NCBI GenBank assembly: GCA_017546025.1
Contig: JAFYYS010000022.1
Location: 62,001-126,000, forward strand
Direction of reading: 5' to 3'
Length of the DNA stretch: 64,000 nt
From: Lachnospiraceae bacterium
GTDB taxonomy: Bacteria > Bacillota > Clostridia > Lachnospirales > Lachnospiraceae
In this document: positions 1-9,614 of the stretch, piece after piece
Layout: each line of letters begins with the position of its first letter
Numbering within the stretch: the stretch's first letter is position 1
Notes under the pieces: generated by a model
What the model saw: the letters and a program-made list of their open reading frames with translations, nothing else
Told to the model about the DNA's origin: nothing
Databases searched by the model: none
Translations under genes and position numbers: made by a program

Positions 1-160
1 TGTTGTAGCCTGCCTGTTTACGGTTTCCGGCGTTTATACGCATCGTGAAAATATAAAGAGATTACTTAACGGAACGGAAAGAAAGATGGGACAGCATGTC
101 GACACTTCCGCCGTAAGCATAACAGAGGAAAAGGAGAACGATTCATGTTCAGAAGAGTAG
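1..160 (+). CDS. plsY: Glycerol-3-phosphate acyltransferase PlsY, C-terminal fragment
   Basis: The window opens inside a gene whose frame starts with the codon at base 2 and reads to TAG at 158-160. The visible residues begin with a hydrophobic stretch (VVACLFTVSGVYTH) followed by RENIKRLLNGTERKMG. A basic tail with RxNIxRLLxGTE after the last membrane helix is typical of PlsY, the membrane enzyme that transfers an acyl group from acyl phosphate to glycerol 3-phosphate. The next gene is gpsA, which makes that substrate, and plsY-gpsA is a common pair. The frame overlaps gpsA by 16 bases. Only about 52 residues are visible, so the assignment rests on the tail motif and the neighbour. Confidence 0.72.
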   Translation, partial: VVACLFTVSGVYTHRENIKRLLNGTERKMGQHVDTSAVSITEEKENDSCSEE

Positions 161-1158
161 CCGTACTCGGTGCCGGAACCTGGGGCACCGCACTCGCCAT
201 TCAGTTGGCGGAGAATGACAACGAAGTAACACTTTGGAGCAAGCTCCCGAGAGAGATTGAAGCCCTTCAGGCGGACCGGAAGCATGTTCCGAACCTGCCT
301 GACGCCGTTTTGCAGGACAGCGTCATTCTGACGACCGATTTGAAGGAAGCCTGCGAAGGAAAGGATTTGATCGTATTTGCCGTAGCAAGCCCTTACGTGC
401 GTTCGACTGCGAAGGAGGCGAAGCCCTTCATTCCCGAAGGCCAGATCATCGTCAATGTGGCAAAGGGCATTGAGGAAAGCACGACGATGACGCTTACCGA
501 GGTCATCCGGGACGTAATCCCGTGGGTTGAGACCGCCGTTCTTTCAGGTCCGAGCCATGCGGAGGAGGTCGGAAGAGACATTCCGACGGCCATCGTGGTC
601 GGTGCAAAGAAGCATTCGACGGCTACGATGATTCAGGATACGTTCATGAATGAGTATTTCCGGATTTACACGAGCCCCGATGTCATCGGCATCGAGCTCG
701 GCGGATCCTTAAAGAATGTCATCGCGCTCGCAGCCGGCATCGTGGACGGTCTCGGGCTCGGCGACAATACGAAGGCAGCCCTGATGACGAGAGGTTTGAC
801 CGAAATCAGCCGTCTCGGTGTCGCGATGGGCGGCAAGCTCGAAACATTCCTCGGACTTTCCGGCATGGGCGATTTGATTGTTACCTGTACGAGCACGCAC
901 AGCCGTAACCACAATGCCGGATATCTGATCGGACAGGGCTATACCATGCAGCAGGCCATGGATGAAGTTAAGCAGGTTGTGGAGGGCGTTTATTCCGCCA
1001 AATCCGCACTGCAGCTTGCACAGAAGTACGGCGTTGCCATGCCGATTGTAGAGCAGGTCAACGAAGTACTGTTTGACGGAAAGACCGCCATGGAAGCACT
1101 TGACGATCTTTTCACAAGAGCACGGGCGGAAGAGATTAACTGGGACGACGAAGCATAA
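145..1158 (+). CDS. gpsA: NAD(P)H-dependent glycerol-3-phosphate dehydrogenase
   Basis: Cytosolic enzyme that reduces dihydroxyacetone phosphate to sn-glycerol 3-phosphate for phospholipid synthesis. The 337-residue length is normal. The N-terminal Rossmann motif GAGTWGTALA is at residues 9-18, and the C-terminal domain carries the family motif ELGGSLKNVIALAAG, whose Lys near residue 190 is the catalytic lysine of the family. The start is set by AAGGAG about ten bases upstream of ATG 145, inside the end of plsY, so the two genes are probably translated together. A gene for an SH3-domain membrane protein follows after only 9 bases. Nothing is odd in the protein. Confidence 0.96.
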   Translation: MFRRVAVLGAGTWGTALAIQLAENDNEVTLWSKLPREIEALQADRKHVPNLPDAVLQDSVILTTDLKEACEGKDLIVFAVASPYVRSTAKEAKPFIPEGQIIVNVAKGIEESTTMTLTEVIRDVIPWVETAVLSGPSHAEEVGRDIPTAIVVGAKKHSTATMIQDTFMNEYFRIYTSPDVIGIELGGSLKNVIALAAGIVDGLGLGDNTKAALMTRGLTEISRLGVAMGGKLETFLGLSGMGDLIVTCTSTHSRNHNAGYLIGQGYTMQQAMDEVKQVVEGVYSAKSALQLAQKYGVAMPIVEQVNEVLFDGKTAMEALDDLFTRARAEEINWDDEA

Positions 1159-1167
1159 GGACAGACT

Positions 1168-1974
1168 ATGAAACGTTACATCGTGATCGGCGAAATTGTG
1201 CTGATCCTGCTTTTGACCGGCCTGATTCTTCTCGATTTTACGGGAGTCGGCCGCGAGAATCGCAAACAATACAAAGAAATCGACCACATTTCCGGGGACG
1301 CGACTCCGGAGGTTGTTTCCGTTGCGCCTCTTGAGGGCAAGGACCCTTACGTGTACCACGTCGAAGGGGACAAGCTCGTCGGGCCGACGCCGACATCAAC
1401 CCCGACGCCTACGCCTACGCCGACGTTAAGTCCTGAAGAGAAGTATATCCGGGACGGCATCGAGCGGGCCTATGCCTGCACGATTCCCGAAAGCATCGCA
1501 TTTGCCGACGTCAAGGATTACCTGAGCATACGGCGGGATCCGGACGGAGGTGCGCCGCGACTCGGCGTCATGAACCCCGGCGACAGCTGCCTCGTGGAAT
1601 CCGTGAACGGAGAGTGGGCTTACGTGAAGAGCGGCAGCATACTCGGCTACTGTCTCGTGGAATACCTGATTCGCGGGGAAGAGGCAAAGCAGTACGCGAA
1701 GGAGCATGTGGTTTATAAGGCAACCATCATCGGTCCGGTCAATATGCGGTCGGAGCCGACGACACAAAAGGACAATGTCATAGCAACACTGGAGGTCGGG
1801 CAGGTGGTGACAGCGAAGACACCGGCGCTACGAAGCGACAGCGATCCGACAACACCCTTGTTCACCGAGGTGGAGCTTTCGGACGGCAGGACCGGATACA
1901 TCGCCACAAACCTGGCGGAGATAACCTATTCCTGGCCGGTCGGACACATCATTGATGACCGTAAAAAACAATAA
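1168..1974 (+). CDS. Membrane-anchored protein with two SH3-like domains
   Basis: A 268-residue protein with one N-terminal membrane helix (about residues 4-24), then a Pro/Thr-rich low-complexity spacer (about residues 73-88, repeated Thr-Pro) and two segments that read as bacterial SH3 (SH3b) domains, about residues 115-168 and 182-250. The second contains the typical VNMRSEPT start and a GYIATNLAEI end. SH3b domains usually bind cell-wall peptides or serve as extracellular spacers, so the protein is probably anchored in the membrane facing the wall. There is no catalytic domain. It sits between gpsA and uxuA with spacings of 9 and 17 bases, but nothing links it functionally to either. Function unknown beyond wall-side binding. 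Confidence 0.75.
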   Translation: MKRYIVIGEIVLILLLTGLILLDFTGVGRENRKQYKEIDHISGDATPEVVSVAPLEGKDPYVYHVEGDKLVGPTPTSTPTPTPTPTLSPEEKYIRDGIERAYACTIPESIAFADVKDYLSIRRDPDGGAPRLGVMNPGDSCLVESVNGEWAYVKSGSILGYCLVEYLIRGEEAKQYAKEHVVYKATIIGPVNMRSEPTTQKDNVIATLEVGQVVTAKTPALRSDSDPTTPLFTEVELSDGRTGYIATNLAEITYSWPVGHIIDDRKKQ

Positions 1975-1991
1975 AAGGAGCATAAATTACC

Positions 1992-3065
1992 ATGGAAATG
2001 ACTTTGCGCTGGTACGGCAAGGACCTGGACAGCGTTACACTGGAGCAGATCCGGCAGATTCCCGGAGTGACGGGCGTGATTTCCTCCCTGCATAAGGTTC
2101 CGTGCGGTGTCGCATGGACGTATGAACAGGTGAAGGAATTAAAGGACGAGATCGAAGCGGCGGGACTGAAGCTTTCGGGCATTGAAAGCATCAACGTGCA
2201 CGAGGACATCAAGCTCGGCGCCCCGACGAGAGATTACTACATCGAGAATTACCGCAAATCCCTTGAGGCATGCGGTAGGAACGACATCCATCTTGTCTGC
2301 TATAACTTCATGCCGATCTTTGACTGGACCAGAACCGATCTGGCCATGCCGCTTGCGGACGGCTCAAACGCGCTTGCTTACGACTCAAACCTGATTGACG
2401 GCATCGACCCGAACACGATGTTTGAGCGCATGGAAAATGCGAGCGGAGGCTTCATTCTTCCCGGTTGGGAGCCGGAGCGCAAGGACGAGATTAAAGAGCT
2501 CTTTGAAAAATACAAAGGCGTCACGGCTGATGATTTGATGAACAATTTCAAGTATTTCCTTGACGGCATCATGCCGGTATGTGAGAAGTATCAGATCAAG
2601 ATGGCCGTTCATCCAGACGATCCCGCATGGTCGGTATTCGGACTTCCCAGAATCGTGACGAGCGAGAAGGCGCTTGAGAAGATTGCTTCTTTGAACGACA
2701 GCATCTATAACGGCTTCACGTTCTGCACGGGCTCGCTTGGTTCAAACCGCGAGAACGACCTTCCTGCCTGCATCCGCAACCCGAAGATTGCGCCGAGAAT
2801 TCATTTCGCACACCTCCGCAACATCAAGTTCGAGGCACCCGGCGTGTTCCATGAGAGCAGCCACCTTTCCTCGGACGGTTCCTTTGATATGTACGAAATC
2901 TGTAAGGCTTTGAAGGAAATCGGTTTTGACGGCGTTGTAAGACCGGACCACGGACGAATGATCTGGGGCGAGAAGGCAAGACCCGGTTACGGCCTTTACG
3001 ACCGTGCGCTCGGCGTTGCCTATCTGAACGGACTGTTTGAAGCCATTGACAAGAACGGGAGATAA
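1992..3065 (+). CDS. uxuA: Mannonate dehydratase
   Basis: Cytosolic enzyme that dehydrates D-mannonate to 2-keto-3-deoxygluconate in hexuronate breakdown. The 357-residue length fits the short Gram-positive form. The opening EMTLRWYGKDLDSVTLEQI followed by QIPGVTGVISSL is characteristic. Likely metal-site segments are HPDDPAW (His near residue 207), FTFCTGSLGS (Cys near 244), IHFAHLRN (near 273) and RPDHGRM (near 319). ATG 1992 is used, with AGGAG about 11 bases upstream; ATG 1998 is an alternative. The next gene starts 6 bases after the stop and encodes the preceding enzyme of the pathway, so the two are an operon. The other uronate genes, uxaC and kdgK, are about 22 kb away. Confidence 0.95.
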   Translation: MEMTLRWYGKDLDSVTLEQIRQIPGVTGVISSLHKVPCGVAWTYEQVKELKDEIEAAGLKLSGIESINVHEDIKLGAPTRDYYIENYRKSLEACGRNDIHLVCYNFMPIFDWTRTDLAMPLADGSNALAYDSNLIDGIDPNTMFERMENASGGFILPGWEPERKDEIKELFEKYKGVTADDLMNNFKYFLDGIMPVCEKYQIKMAVHPDDPAWSVFGLPRIVTSEKALEKIASLNDSIYNGFTFCTGSLGSNRENDLPACIRNPKIAPRIHFAHLRNIKFEAPGVFHESSHLSSDGSFDMYEICKALKEIGFDGVVRPDHGRMIWGEKARPGYGLYDRALGVAYLNGLFEAIDKNGR

Positions 3066-3071
3066 CGGACG

Positions 3072-4676
3072 ATGAAACTGACAGCTTACGAAACAGACAG
3101 AAAAAGCTTTCTTGAAAAAGGATACGAACTTCCCCGTTATGACCGGGCGGAGATGATCAAAAAGACAAAGGCAGAGCCGACCTGGCTTCATTTCGGTGCC
3201 GGAAACATTTTCCGCGCATTTCCGGCCGCTTTGCTTGAGAATATGCTCAATGACGGCGAGTGCGACAGGGGCGTCATCGTTGCCGAGGGCTTTGACTATG
3301 AGATTATTGACAAGGCCTATACGCCCTATGACAACCTGAGCCTTCTGGCGGTTTTGAAGGCCGACGGAACGGTGCAGAAGAAGGTCATCGGCAGTGTTGC
3401 GGAAGCCTTAAAGGGTGACCCGCAGTCGGCAGACTACGACAGACTGCGTGAAATTTTCAGAAGCCCGAGCCTGCAGATGGTCACATTTACCATCACCGAG
3501 AAAGGCTATTCGCTGACCGGCCCGGACGGAAACCTGTCCCCGATTGCGAAAAAAGACCTTGAAGAGTGCGGCCTGAATCCGGTGCTCATCATGGGCAAGG
3601 TAACGGCGCTTTTGTACGAGCGTTTCCTGGCTGGCGCTTATCCCGTGGCGATGTCCTCGATGGACAACTGCTCGCATAACGGCGACAAACTGAAGGCTGC
3701 TGTCATGACCTACGCAAAGACGTGGGAGGAACAGGGCATCGTAAAGAAAGGCTTTACCGCTTATCTTTCCGACCCGGCCAAGGTAACCTTCCCGTGGAGC
3801 ATGATTGATAAGATTACCCCGAGACCGGACGATGCCGTAAAGGCCATGCTTGCGGCGGACGGCTTTGAGGATACCGACCTGATCATTACGTCTAAAAACA
3901 CTTATACCGCGCCGTTTGTAAATGCGGAGGAGACGCAGTACCTTGCCGTTGAGGATACGTTCCCGGCAGGCAGACCTGCGCTTGAGAAGGCCGGCGTCAT
4001 GTACGCGGACCGCGAGACGGTTGACAAGATTGAGAAGATGAAGGTCTGCACATGTCTGAATCCTCTTCATACCGCGCTTGCGATTTACGGCTGCATCCTC
4101 GGTTATACGAAGATTTACGAGGAGATGAAGGACGCTGAGCTGACCGGCCTGATCACGAAGATGGGCTATGTCGAGGCGATGCCGGTTGTTGTGAATCCGG
4201 GCATTATTAAGCCCGCTGATTTCATCGGCGACGTTTTGACGAAGCGGCTTCCGAACCCGTTCATGCCGGATGCCCCGCAGCGTATCGCAACCGATACGTC
4301 ACAGAAGCTTCCGATCCGTTTCGGCGAGACGCTGAAGGCTTACCGTAAGAACGGTCTTTCCTTTGACAGCCTGACGATGATTCCGCTTGTGCTTGCGGGC
4401 TATGCGCGCTATCTTTCCGGGCTTTCGGATGACGGCGAGCCGTTTACGCAGTCACCGGATCCGATGCTTGACGAGCTTAAAAAGGTGACGGAAGGCTATA
4501 CGCTTTTCGGCGGCAACGATTATTCGAAGCTCCGCGCGCTGTTTAGCCGCGAGGACATCTTCGGCGTGAACCTTTACGAGGTCGGCCTCGGAGAGAAGAT
4601 TGAGGGCATGGTTGCCGAGCTTTATGCCGGTAAGGGTGCCGTTCGAAAGACTTTGAAAAAGTATGTGAATCCCTGA
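3072..4676 (+). CDS. uxuB: Mannitol dehydrogenase family protein, probable fructuronate reductase
   Basis: A 534-residue member of the polyol or mannitol dehydrogenase family. It has the N-terminal Rossmann-type motif FGAGNIFRAF (about residues 42-51) and the family signature SMDNCSHNGD (about residue 197). Family members reduce fructuronate, tagaturonate or mannitol-type substrates with NAD(P). The immediate neighbour uxuA, 6 bases upstream, makes D-fructuronate to D-mannonate reduction the best assignment. Tagaturonate reductase is the main alternative but is less likely, because there is no altronate dehydratase here. The protein is a little longer than Escherichia coli UxuB. A gene unrelated to uronates follows after 38 bases. 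Confidence 0.88.
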   Translation: MKLTAYETDRKSFLEKGYELPRYDRAEMIKKTKAEPTWLHFGAGNIFRAFPAALLENMLNDGECDRGVIVAEGFDYEIIDKAYTPYDNLSLLAVLKADGTVQKKVIGSVAEALKGDPQSADYDRLREIFRSPSLQMVTFTITEKGYSLTGPDGNLSPIAKKDLEECGLNPVLIMGKVTALLYERFLAGAYPVAMSSMDNCSHNGDKLKAAVMTYAKTWEEQGIVKKGFTAYLSDPAKVTFPWSMIDKITPRPDDAVKAMLAADGFEDTDLIITSKNTYTAPFVNAEETQYLAVEDTFPAGRPALEKAGVMYADRETVDKIEKMKVCTCLNPLHTALAIYGCILGYTKIYEEMKDAELTGLITKMGYVEAMPVVVNPGIIKPADFIGDVLTKRLPNPFMPDAPQRIATDTSQKLPIRFGETLKAYRKNGLSFDSLTMIPLVLAGYARYLSGLSDDGEPFTQSPDPMLDELKKVTEGYTLFGGNDYSKLRALFSREDIFGVNLYEVGLGEKIEGMVAELYAGKGAVRKTLKKYVNP

Positions 4677-4714
4677 CGGGTCATACATGGGGGAGACCGT
4701 AAGGAGGAGTGAAT

Positions 4715-6391
4715 ATGTGGATTTATATTGTTACGGGTATCGTCGTTCTGCTCGTCATCTGGAGCATCTATGACGGTTTCCGAAAGGAAAAGGAACTGTT
4801 GGAGCGGGCAAAACGGTCATTCGGCCTTGCGCCCGAGGAGGAGATGACGCCGGAGCGGTACCGTTCCTTAAGCGCTTTTCTCGAGTCCCTTCCGCAGCAG
4901 GAAACGGACATCGACGAGATTACCTGGAACGACCTGGATATGGACCGGATTTTCGGCGAGCTCAACCATACGTGTTCCGCGGTCGGCGAGGAGGTTTTAT
5001 TTGCCGTTTTACACCGCCCGGAGATGTCGGAGGACGAGCTTGTCAGAAGAGAGAAGCTGATTGATTTGTTCCTTCACGAGGAGGAGGCCAGAAACAAGGC
5101 AGGCCGCGCGCTTCTTCGCATGGGCAAGATGCGCAGAATCTCCGTATACGATTACATGATGCGGCTTCATAACGTGCGTAAGGAGAGCAATCTCCGGCAT
5201 TATCTGATGCTTCTTCCGTATGTTGCCGCCATCGTTCTGATGGTTCTCGGCCAGATTTCCGTCGGCGTCGGTGTGTTCCTCGGCTGCGCGCTTTTGAACA
5301 TCGCGACGTACATGAAGCGGAAGGGCGAAATCGAGCCGTATCTCGATGTGGTTTCCTACATCGTCCGCTGGCTCAGCTCCGTGGAGCGACTGGCTGACGA
5401 GCTTTCCGGTGTGGAAAATGAGACGCTTGCCTCGATGCTTAAGGATATGAAGAAGGATGCTGCAGGCTTTCATTCGTTTGTCAGACTGTCGGGCGTTCTG
5501 GCGCAGAGCGCGCCGAACGAGAGCATGAGCGAACTGCTCATGGCGTACCTGCGGATGCTGTTTCATATCGATTTGATCAAGTTCAACCGGATTTTCCGCA
5601 CGTTTGAGGAGCATCAGGATGAACTGAACAGATTGTTCCGCTCAACCGGAACGCTGGATGCGACGCGTGCCGTGGCTTCCTACCGGAAGAGCCGGAATGT
5701 ATACTGCATCCCGATTCTCCGTAACGACCGCGGAACGATTCTGAAGGCGGAGGGAATCTGCCATCCGCTTGTTTCGGAGCCTGTTGCCAACAGCATTACG
5801 GCTGACCGGCCGGTGCTTTTAACCGGTTCGAACGCATCCGGTAAATCAACGTTTTTGAAGACGCTCGCGGTCAATGCCATTCTTGCGCAGACCGTGCATA
5901 CGGTGCTTGCGGATGCCTATGAAGCAAGCTACTTCCGGATTCTTTCCTCGATGGCGCTTCGCGACGACCTTGCGAAGAAGGAGAGCTATTACATTGTGGA
6001 AATCCGCTCATTAAAGCGGATCATGGATGCCTCGGAAGGACAGTATCCGCTTTTATGCTTTGTCGACGAGGTGCTTCGCGGAACGAATACTGCGGAACGG
6101 ATTGCCGCAAGCTCGCGGATCCTCAGGTATCTTGCAGAGAAGCATGCGCTTGTCTTTGCGGCAACGCATGATTTGGAGCTGACATCGCTTCTCAGCGACG
6201 TTTACGAAAACTATCATTTCAGCGAGCAGGTAAGAGACGACATCGTCGTGTTTGACTACCGTTTAAAGCCCGGTAAGGCCAATTCGAGAAACGCGCTCAA
6301 GCTGCTAAAGATGATGGACTATCCGAAGGAAATCACGGACAGCGCCAACACGGCTGTGGAGCAGTTCCTCACAACCGGTGAGTGGCAGTAG
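4715..6391 (+). CDS. Membrane-anchored MutS-family ATPase
   Basis: A 558-residue protein ending in a MutS-type ATPase domain: Walker A GSNASGKS (about residue 370) and the Walker B and signature segment VDEVLRGTNTAERI (about 449). It lacks the mismatch-recognition domain and FxE motif of true MutS. An N-terminal hydrophobic helix (residues 2-20) and a second hydrophobic region (about 165-195) suggest membrane attachment. The start is ATG 4715, because AAGGAGG at 4701-4707 gives correct spacing; an in-frame GTG at 4709 is too close. Members of this stand-alone group are usually annotated only as MutS-related. rnhA and mutS follow on the same strand at 15 and 28 bases, a DNA-maintenance cluster. 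Substrate unknown. Confidence 0.85.
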   Translation: MWIYIVTGIVVLLVIWSIYDGFRKEKELLERAKRSFGLAPEEEMTPERYRSLSAFLESLPQQETDIDEITWNDLDMDRIFGELNHTCSAVGEEVLFAVLHRPEMSEDELVRREKLIDLFLHEEEARNKAGRALLRMGKMRRISVYDYMMRLHNVRKESNLRHYLMLLPYVAAIVLMVLGQISVGVGVFLGCALLNIATYMKRKGEIEPYLDVVSYIVRWLSSVERLADELSGVENETLASMLKDMKKDAAGFHSFVRLSGVLAQSAPNESMSELLMAYLRMLFHIDLIKFNRIFRTFEEHQDELNRLFRSTGTLDATRAVASYRKSRNVYCIPILRNDRGTILKAEGICHPLVSEPVANSITADRPVLLTGSNASGKSTFLKTLAVNAILAQTVHTVLADAYEASYFRILSSMALRDDLAKKESYYIVEIRSLKRIMDASEGQYPLLCFVDEVLRGTNTAERIAASSRILRYLAEKHALVFAATHDLELTSLLSDVYENYHFSEQVRDDIVVFDYRLKPGKANSRNALKLLKMMDYPKEITDSANTAVEQFLTTGEWQ

Positions 6392-6406
6392 AAATAAGGG
6401 GAAGGT

Positions 6407-6931
6407 ATGGACAGAAAAGAAGTAACCCTGTTTACGGACGGGGCGGCGAGAGGAAACCCGGACGGCCCGGGCGGATACGGTGCCGTTCTCCGGTACGTGG
6501 ATTCGAAGGGTCAGGTCCACGAGCGGGAGTACTCAGCCGGGTATCAAAAGACTACGAATAACCGGATGGAGCTGATGGCGGCGATTGTCGGTCTGGAAGC
6601 TTTAAAGATGCCCTGCGCCGTTTCGGTCTATTCCGATTCCCAATACCTCGTGAAGGCTTTCACGGAGGAATGGATTGACAAATGGATCCGCAAGGATTTC
6701 CGCGGCGTGAAGAACCCGGAGCTTTGGAAGAGGCTTCTTGATGCAATGGTCGGCCATGAAGTGCATTACTACTGGGTCAAAGGACACGCCGGACACCCCG
6801 AGAACGAGCGCTGCGACAAGCTGGCGACTGCGGCCGCCGACGGCGAGACGCTCCTTCTTGACGACGGGGGCGATTTGAAAGAGGAGATTCCCGCACCGCC
6901 GATTACAGCGGAGAATCCCGAAGAAACATAG
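6407..6931 (+). CDS. rnhA: Ribonuclease HI
   Basis: A 174-residue ribonuclease H type 1, which cleaves the RNA strand of RNA-DNA hybrids. The four expected acidic residues are present: Asp in [13 protein letters not shown], Glu in NRMELMAA, Asp in VYSDSQYLV and Asp in NERCDKLA. The catalytic domain is about 145 residues; the last 25 or so form an acidic Pro-rich tail ([15 protein letters not shown]) with no known role. GGGGAAGG precedes ATG 6407. The gene lies between the MutS-like ATPase gene and mutS on one probable transcript. There is no N-terminal hybrid-binding domain, so this is the plain form. Confidence 0.96.
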   Translation: MDRKEVTLFTDGAARGNPDGPGGYGAVLRYVDSKGQVHEREYSAGYQKTTNNRMELMAAIVGLEALKMPCAVSVYSDSQYLVKAFTEEWIDKWIRKDFRGVKNPELWKRLLDAMVGHEVHYYWVKGHAGHPENERCDKLATAAADGETLLLDDGGDLKEEIPAPPITAENPEET

Positions 6932-6959
6932 CATTTTCCTGATTCCATAGGAGGACGGA

Positions 6960-9614
6960 ATGGATATTCCGAGAGAACAGTTATCACCCATGATGGTACA
7001 TTACCTGGACACGAAGGACCAGGTAAAGGACTGCATCCTTTTCTACCGTCTTGGGGATTTTTACGAAATGTTTTTCGATGACGCGGAGCTGGTGGCGAAG
7101 GAGCTTGAGCTGACGCTTACCGGCAAGAACTGCGGCCTTGAGGAAAGGGCGCCGATGTGCGGCGTGCCGTTCCATGCAGCGGATACGTACATCACGCGGC
7201 TAGTCGAGAACGGGCATAAGGTAGCCATCTGCGAGCAGGTGGAGGACCCGAAGCTCGCGAAGGGCATGGTAAAGCGCGAAATCGTACGCATCGTGACGCC
7301 CGGCACGAATACGGCGCCGGGAAGCCTTGACGAGACGAAGAACAACTATCTGATGTGCATCATCCGGCGGGACGACATCTACGGTATTTCCGTCATCGAT
7401 GTTTCGACCGGAGACTATTACGTCACCGAGGCGGAGAATCTCCGCAAGGTGAGCGACGAGATTACGAAATACGCGCCGTCCGAGATTGTCTGCAACCCCG
7501 CCTTTTACATGAGCGGCTTTGACATGGCGGACCTTACGGACCGGCTTGGCATCGCGGTTTCCACGCTCGGCGACTGGATGTTTGAGAAGGATAACTGCGA
7601 GAAGGTTTTAAAGGATCATTTCCACCTCGGGAGCCTGTTCGGGCTCGGACTCGGCGACATGCCGGCCGGTACCGAGGCTGCGGGCGCGGTGCTCAATTAT
7701 CTGTACGATACACAGAAGAGCACGCTTGCCCATATTACGGAAATCAAGCCCTACCGTTCGGGCCGTTACATGATTCTCGACAGCTCGACAAGAAGAAACC
7801 TCGAGCTGACCGAAACGCTTCGCGAAAAGCAAAAGCGCGGCAGTCTTTTGTGGGTGCTTGATAAGACGAAGACCGCGATGGGCGCGAGAATGCTTCGGAT
7901 GTTTGCCGAACAGCCGCTTCTTGATGCGGACGAAATCAAAAAGCGTCAGCAGGCAATCCGCGAGTTTAACGAGCACATGATTACGCGGGAAGAAATCCGC
8001 GAATACTTAGACGCCATCTATGATCTGGAGCGTCTGATCTGCCGGATCAGCTACCAGAGCGCGGGGCCGAGAGATTTGATTGCTTTTAAGAGTTCTCTTG
8101 CGATGCTCCCGCACATCAAAAGGCTGCTGTCCGATTTTTCAGGAAGCTTATTAACGGAAGAGGCGAACAACCTCGATCCGCTGACCGATTTATATGACCT
8201 GATTGAAGCTGCCATCGATCCCGATCCGCCGCTTCAGTCGAAAGAAGGCGGCATCATCCGGACCGGCTACAACGAAGAAGTGGACCGTCTGCGGGATGCC
8301 AAGACAAGCGGCAAGCAGTGGCTTTCCGAGCTTGAGGAGCGCGAGCGCGACAAGACCGGCATCAAAAACCTCCGGATTAAGTTTAACCGTGTATTCGGAT
8401 ACTATCTCGAGGTTACGAATTCCTTTAAGGACCTCGTTCCGCCCGACTGGATCCGTAAGCAGACATTGACCGGCGCGGAGCGTTTCACGACGCCCGAACT
8501 CAAGGAGCTTGAGGACACAATCCTGAATGCGGAGGACAAGCTGTTCTCGCTTGAATACCGCCTGTTCGTTTCGGTTCGCGACAGAATCTTCGCGGAGGTG
8601 GAGCGGATTCACAAAACGGCCAAGGCCGTTGCCGTCATTGACGCACTTGCAAGCCTCGCATACGTTGCGGAACGCAACAATTACGTGTGCCCCGAGATTC
8701 GCGAGAAGGGCCCCGTCTTTATTAAGGACGGCCGCCACCCCGTCGTGGAGCAGATGATTCCGAACCGCATGTTTGTGGCAAATGACACGCTGCTTGACAA
8801 CGGGCAAAACCGCGTCAACATCATCACCGGTCCGAACATGGCCGGCAAATCGACCTATATGCGCCAGACGGCGTTGATTGTTCTGATGGCGCAGATGGGC
8901 AGTTACGTTCCGGCTTCCTCGGCGGAAATCGGAATCGTGGACAGGATTTTCACCCGTGTCGGCGCAAGCGACGATCTGGCAAGCGGGCAGAGTACCTTCA
9001 TGGTGGAGATGACGGAGGTTGCCAACATCCTTCGAAACGCCACGAAGGACAGCCTTCTTGTTCTCGATGAAATCGGGCGCGGCACAAGCACGTATGACGG
9101 TCTGGCGATTGCATGGGCGGTCATCGAGCATGTGGCAGACCCGCATCTGATCGGTGCGAAGACGCTGTTTGCAACGCACTACCATGAGCTGACCGAGCTT
9201 GAGGGTAAGCTTGAGGGCGTATGCAACTACTGCATTGCGGTAAAAGAACAGGGTGACGATATCATTTTCCTCAGAAAGATTGTGCGCGGCGGTGCCGATA
9301 AGAGCTACGGCATTCAGGCGGCAAGACTGGCCGGCGTTCCGGATGCGGTATTAAACCGCGCGAAGGAAATCGTCGAGCAGCTTGTGGCGAACGATCTGGC
9401 GGAAAAGGCAAAGAACATCCGGGTTGTGGATACCGGGGCGCCGAAGCCGAAGAAGGCGCCGAAACAGTCGGAGATTGAAGGACAGCTGAGCCTGTTCGGA
9501 TCTCTGCAGGACAATCACGTTGTCGAGCAGATCCGGGAAACCGACCTTGCGCAGATGACGCCGATTGAAGCACTGAATCTCCTGTACCGGCTGCAGGAGG
9601 AACTGAAGCACTGA
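6960..9614 (+). CDS. mutS: DNA mismatch repair protein MutS
   Basis: An 884-residue MutS1 that recognises mismatches and small loops and starts mismatch repair. The N-terminal domain carries the mismatch-contact motif GDFYEMF (about residues 32-38). The ATPase domain has Walker A GPNMAGKST (about 623) and Walker B DEIGRGTSTYDG (about 702). The C-terminal tail holds a Pro/Lys-rich linker and a helical end for dimer contacts. AGGAGG precedes ATG 6960. In many Firmicutes mutL follows mutS directly; here a glycosidase-like gene follows and mutL is not in the window. Two look-alike hairpins lie at the 3' end of the gene. Confidence 0.98.
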   Translation: MDIPREQLSPMMVHYLDTKDQVKDCILFYRLGDFYEMFFDDAELVAKELELTLTGKNCGLEERAPMCGVPFHAADTYITRLVENGHKVAICEQVEDPKLAKGMVKREIVRIVTPGTNTAPGSLDETKNNYLMCIIRRDDIYGISVIDVSTGDYYVTEAENLRKVSDEITKYAPSEIVCNPAFYMSGFDMADLTDRLGIAVSTLGDWMFEKDNCEKVLKDHFHLGSLFGLGLGDMPAGTEAAGAVLNYLYDTQKSTLAHITEIKPYRSGRYMILDSSTRRNLELTETLREKQKRGSLLWVLDKTKTAMGARMLRMFAEQPLLDADEIKKRQQAIREFNEHMITREEIREYLDAIYDLERLICRISYQSAGPRDLIAFKSSLAMLPHIKRLLSDFSGSLLTEEANNLDPLTDLYDLIEAAIDPDPPLQSKEGGIIRTGYNEEVDRLRDAKTSGKQWLSELEERERDKTGIKNLRIKFNRVFGYYLEVTNSFKDLVPPDWIRKQTLTGAERFTTPELKELEDTILNAEDKLFSLEYRLFVSVRDRIFAEVERIHKTAKAVAVIDALASLAYVAERNNYVCPEIREKGPVFIKDGRHPVVEQMIPNRMFVANDTLLDNGQNRVNIITGPNMAGKSTYMRQTALIVLMAQMGSYVPASSAEIGIVDRIFTRVGASDDLASGQSTFMVEMTEVANILRNATKDSLLVLDEIGRGTSTYDGLAIAWAVIEHVADPHLIGAKTLFATHYHELTELEGKLEGVCNYCIAVKEQGDDIIFLRKIVRGGADKSYGIQAARLAGVPDAVLNRAKEIVEQLVANDLAEKAKNIRVVDTGAPKPKKAPKQSEIEGQLSLFGSLQDNHVVEQIRETDLAQMTPIEALNLLYRLQEELKH

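Noticed and set aside
1386..1434. Short tandem repeats that could suggest a CRISPR or satellite.
   Set aside because: They encode a Thr-Pro spacer in a membrane protein. The same kind of low-complexity spacer occurs near 36830 and 63310. There are no regular spacers.
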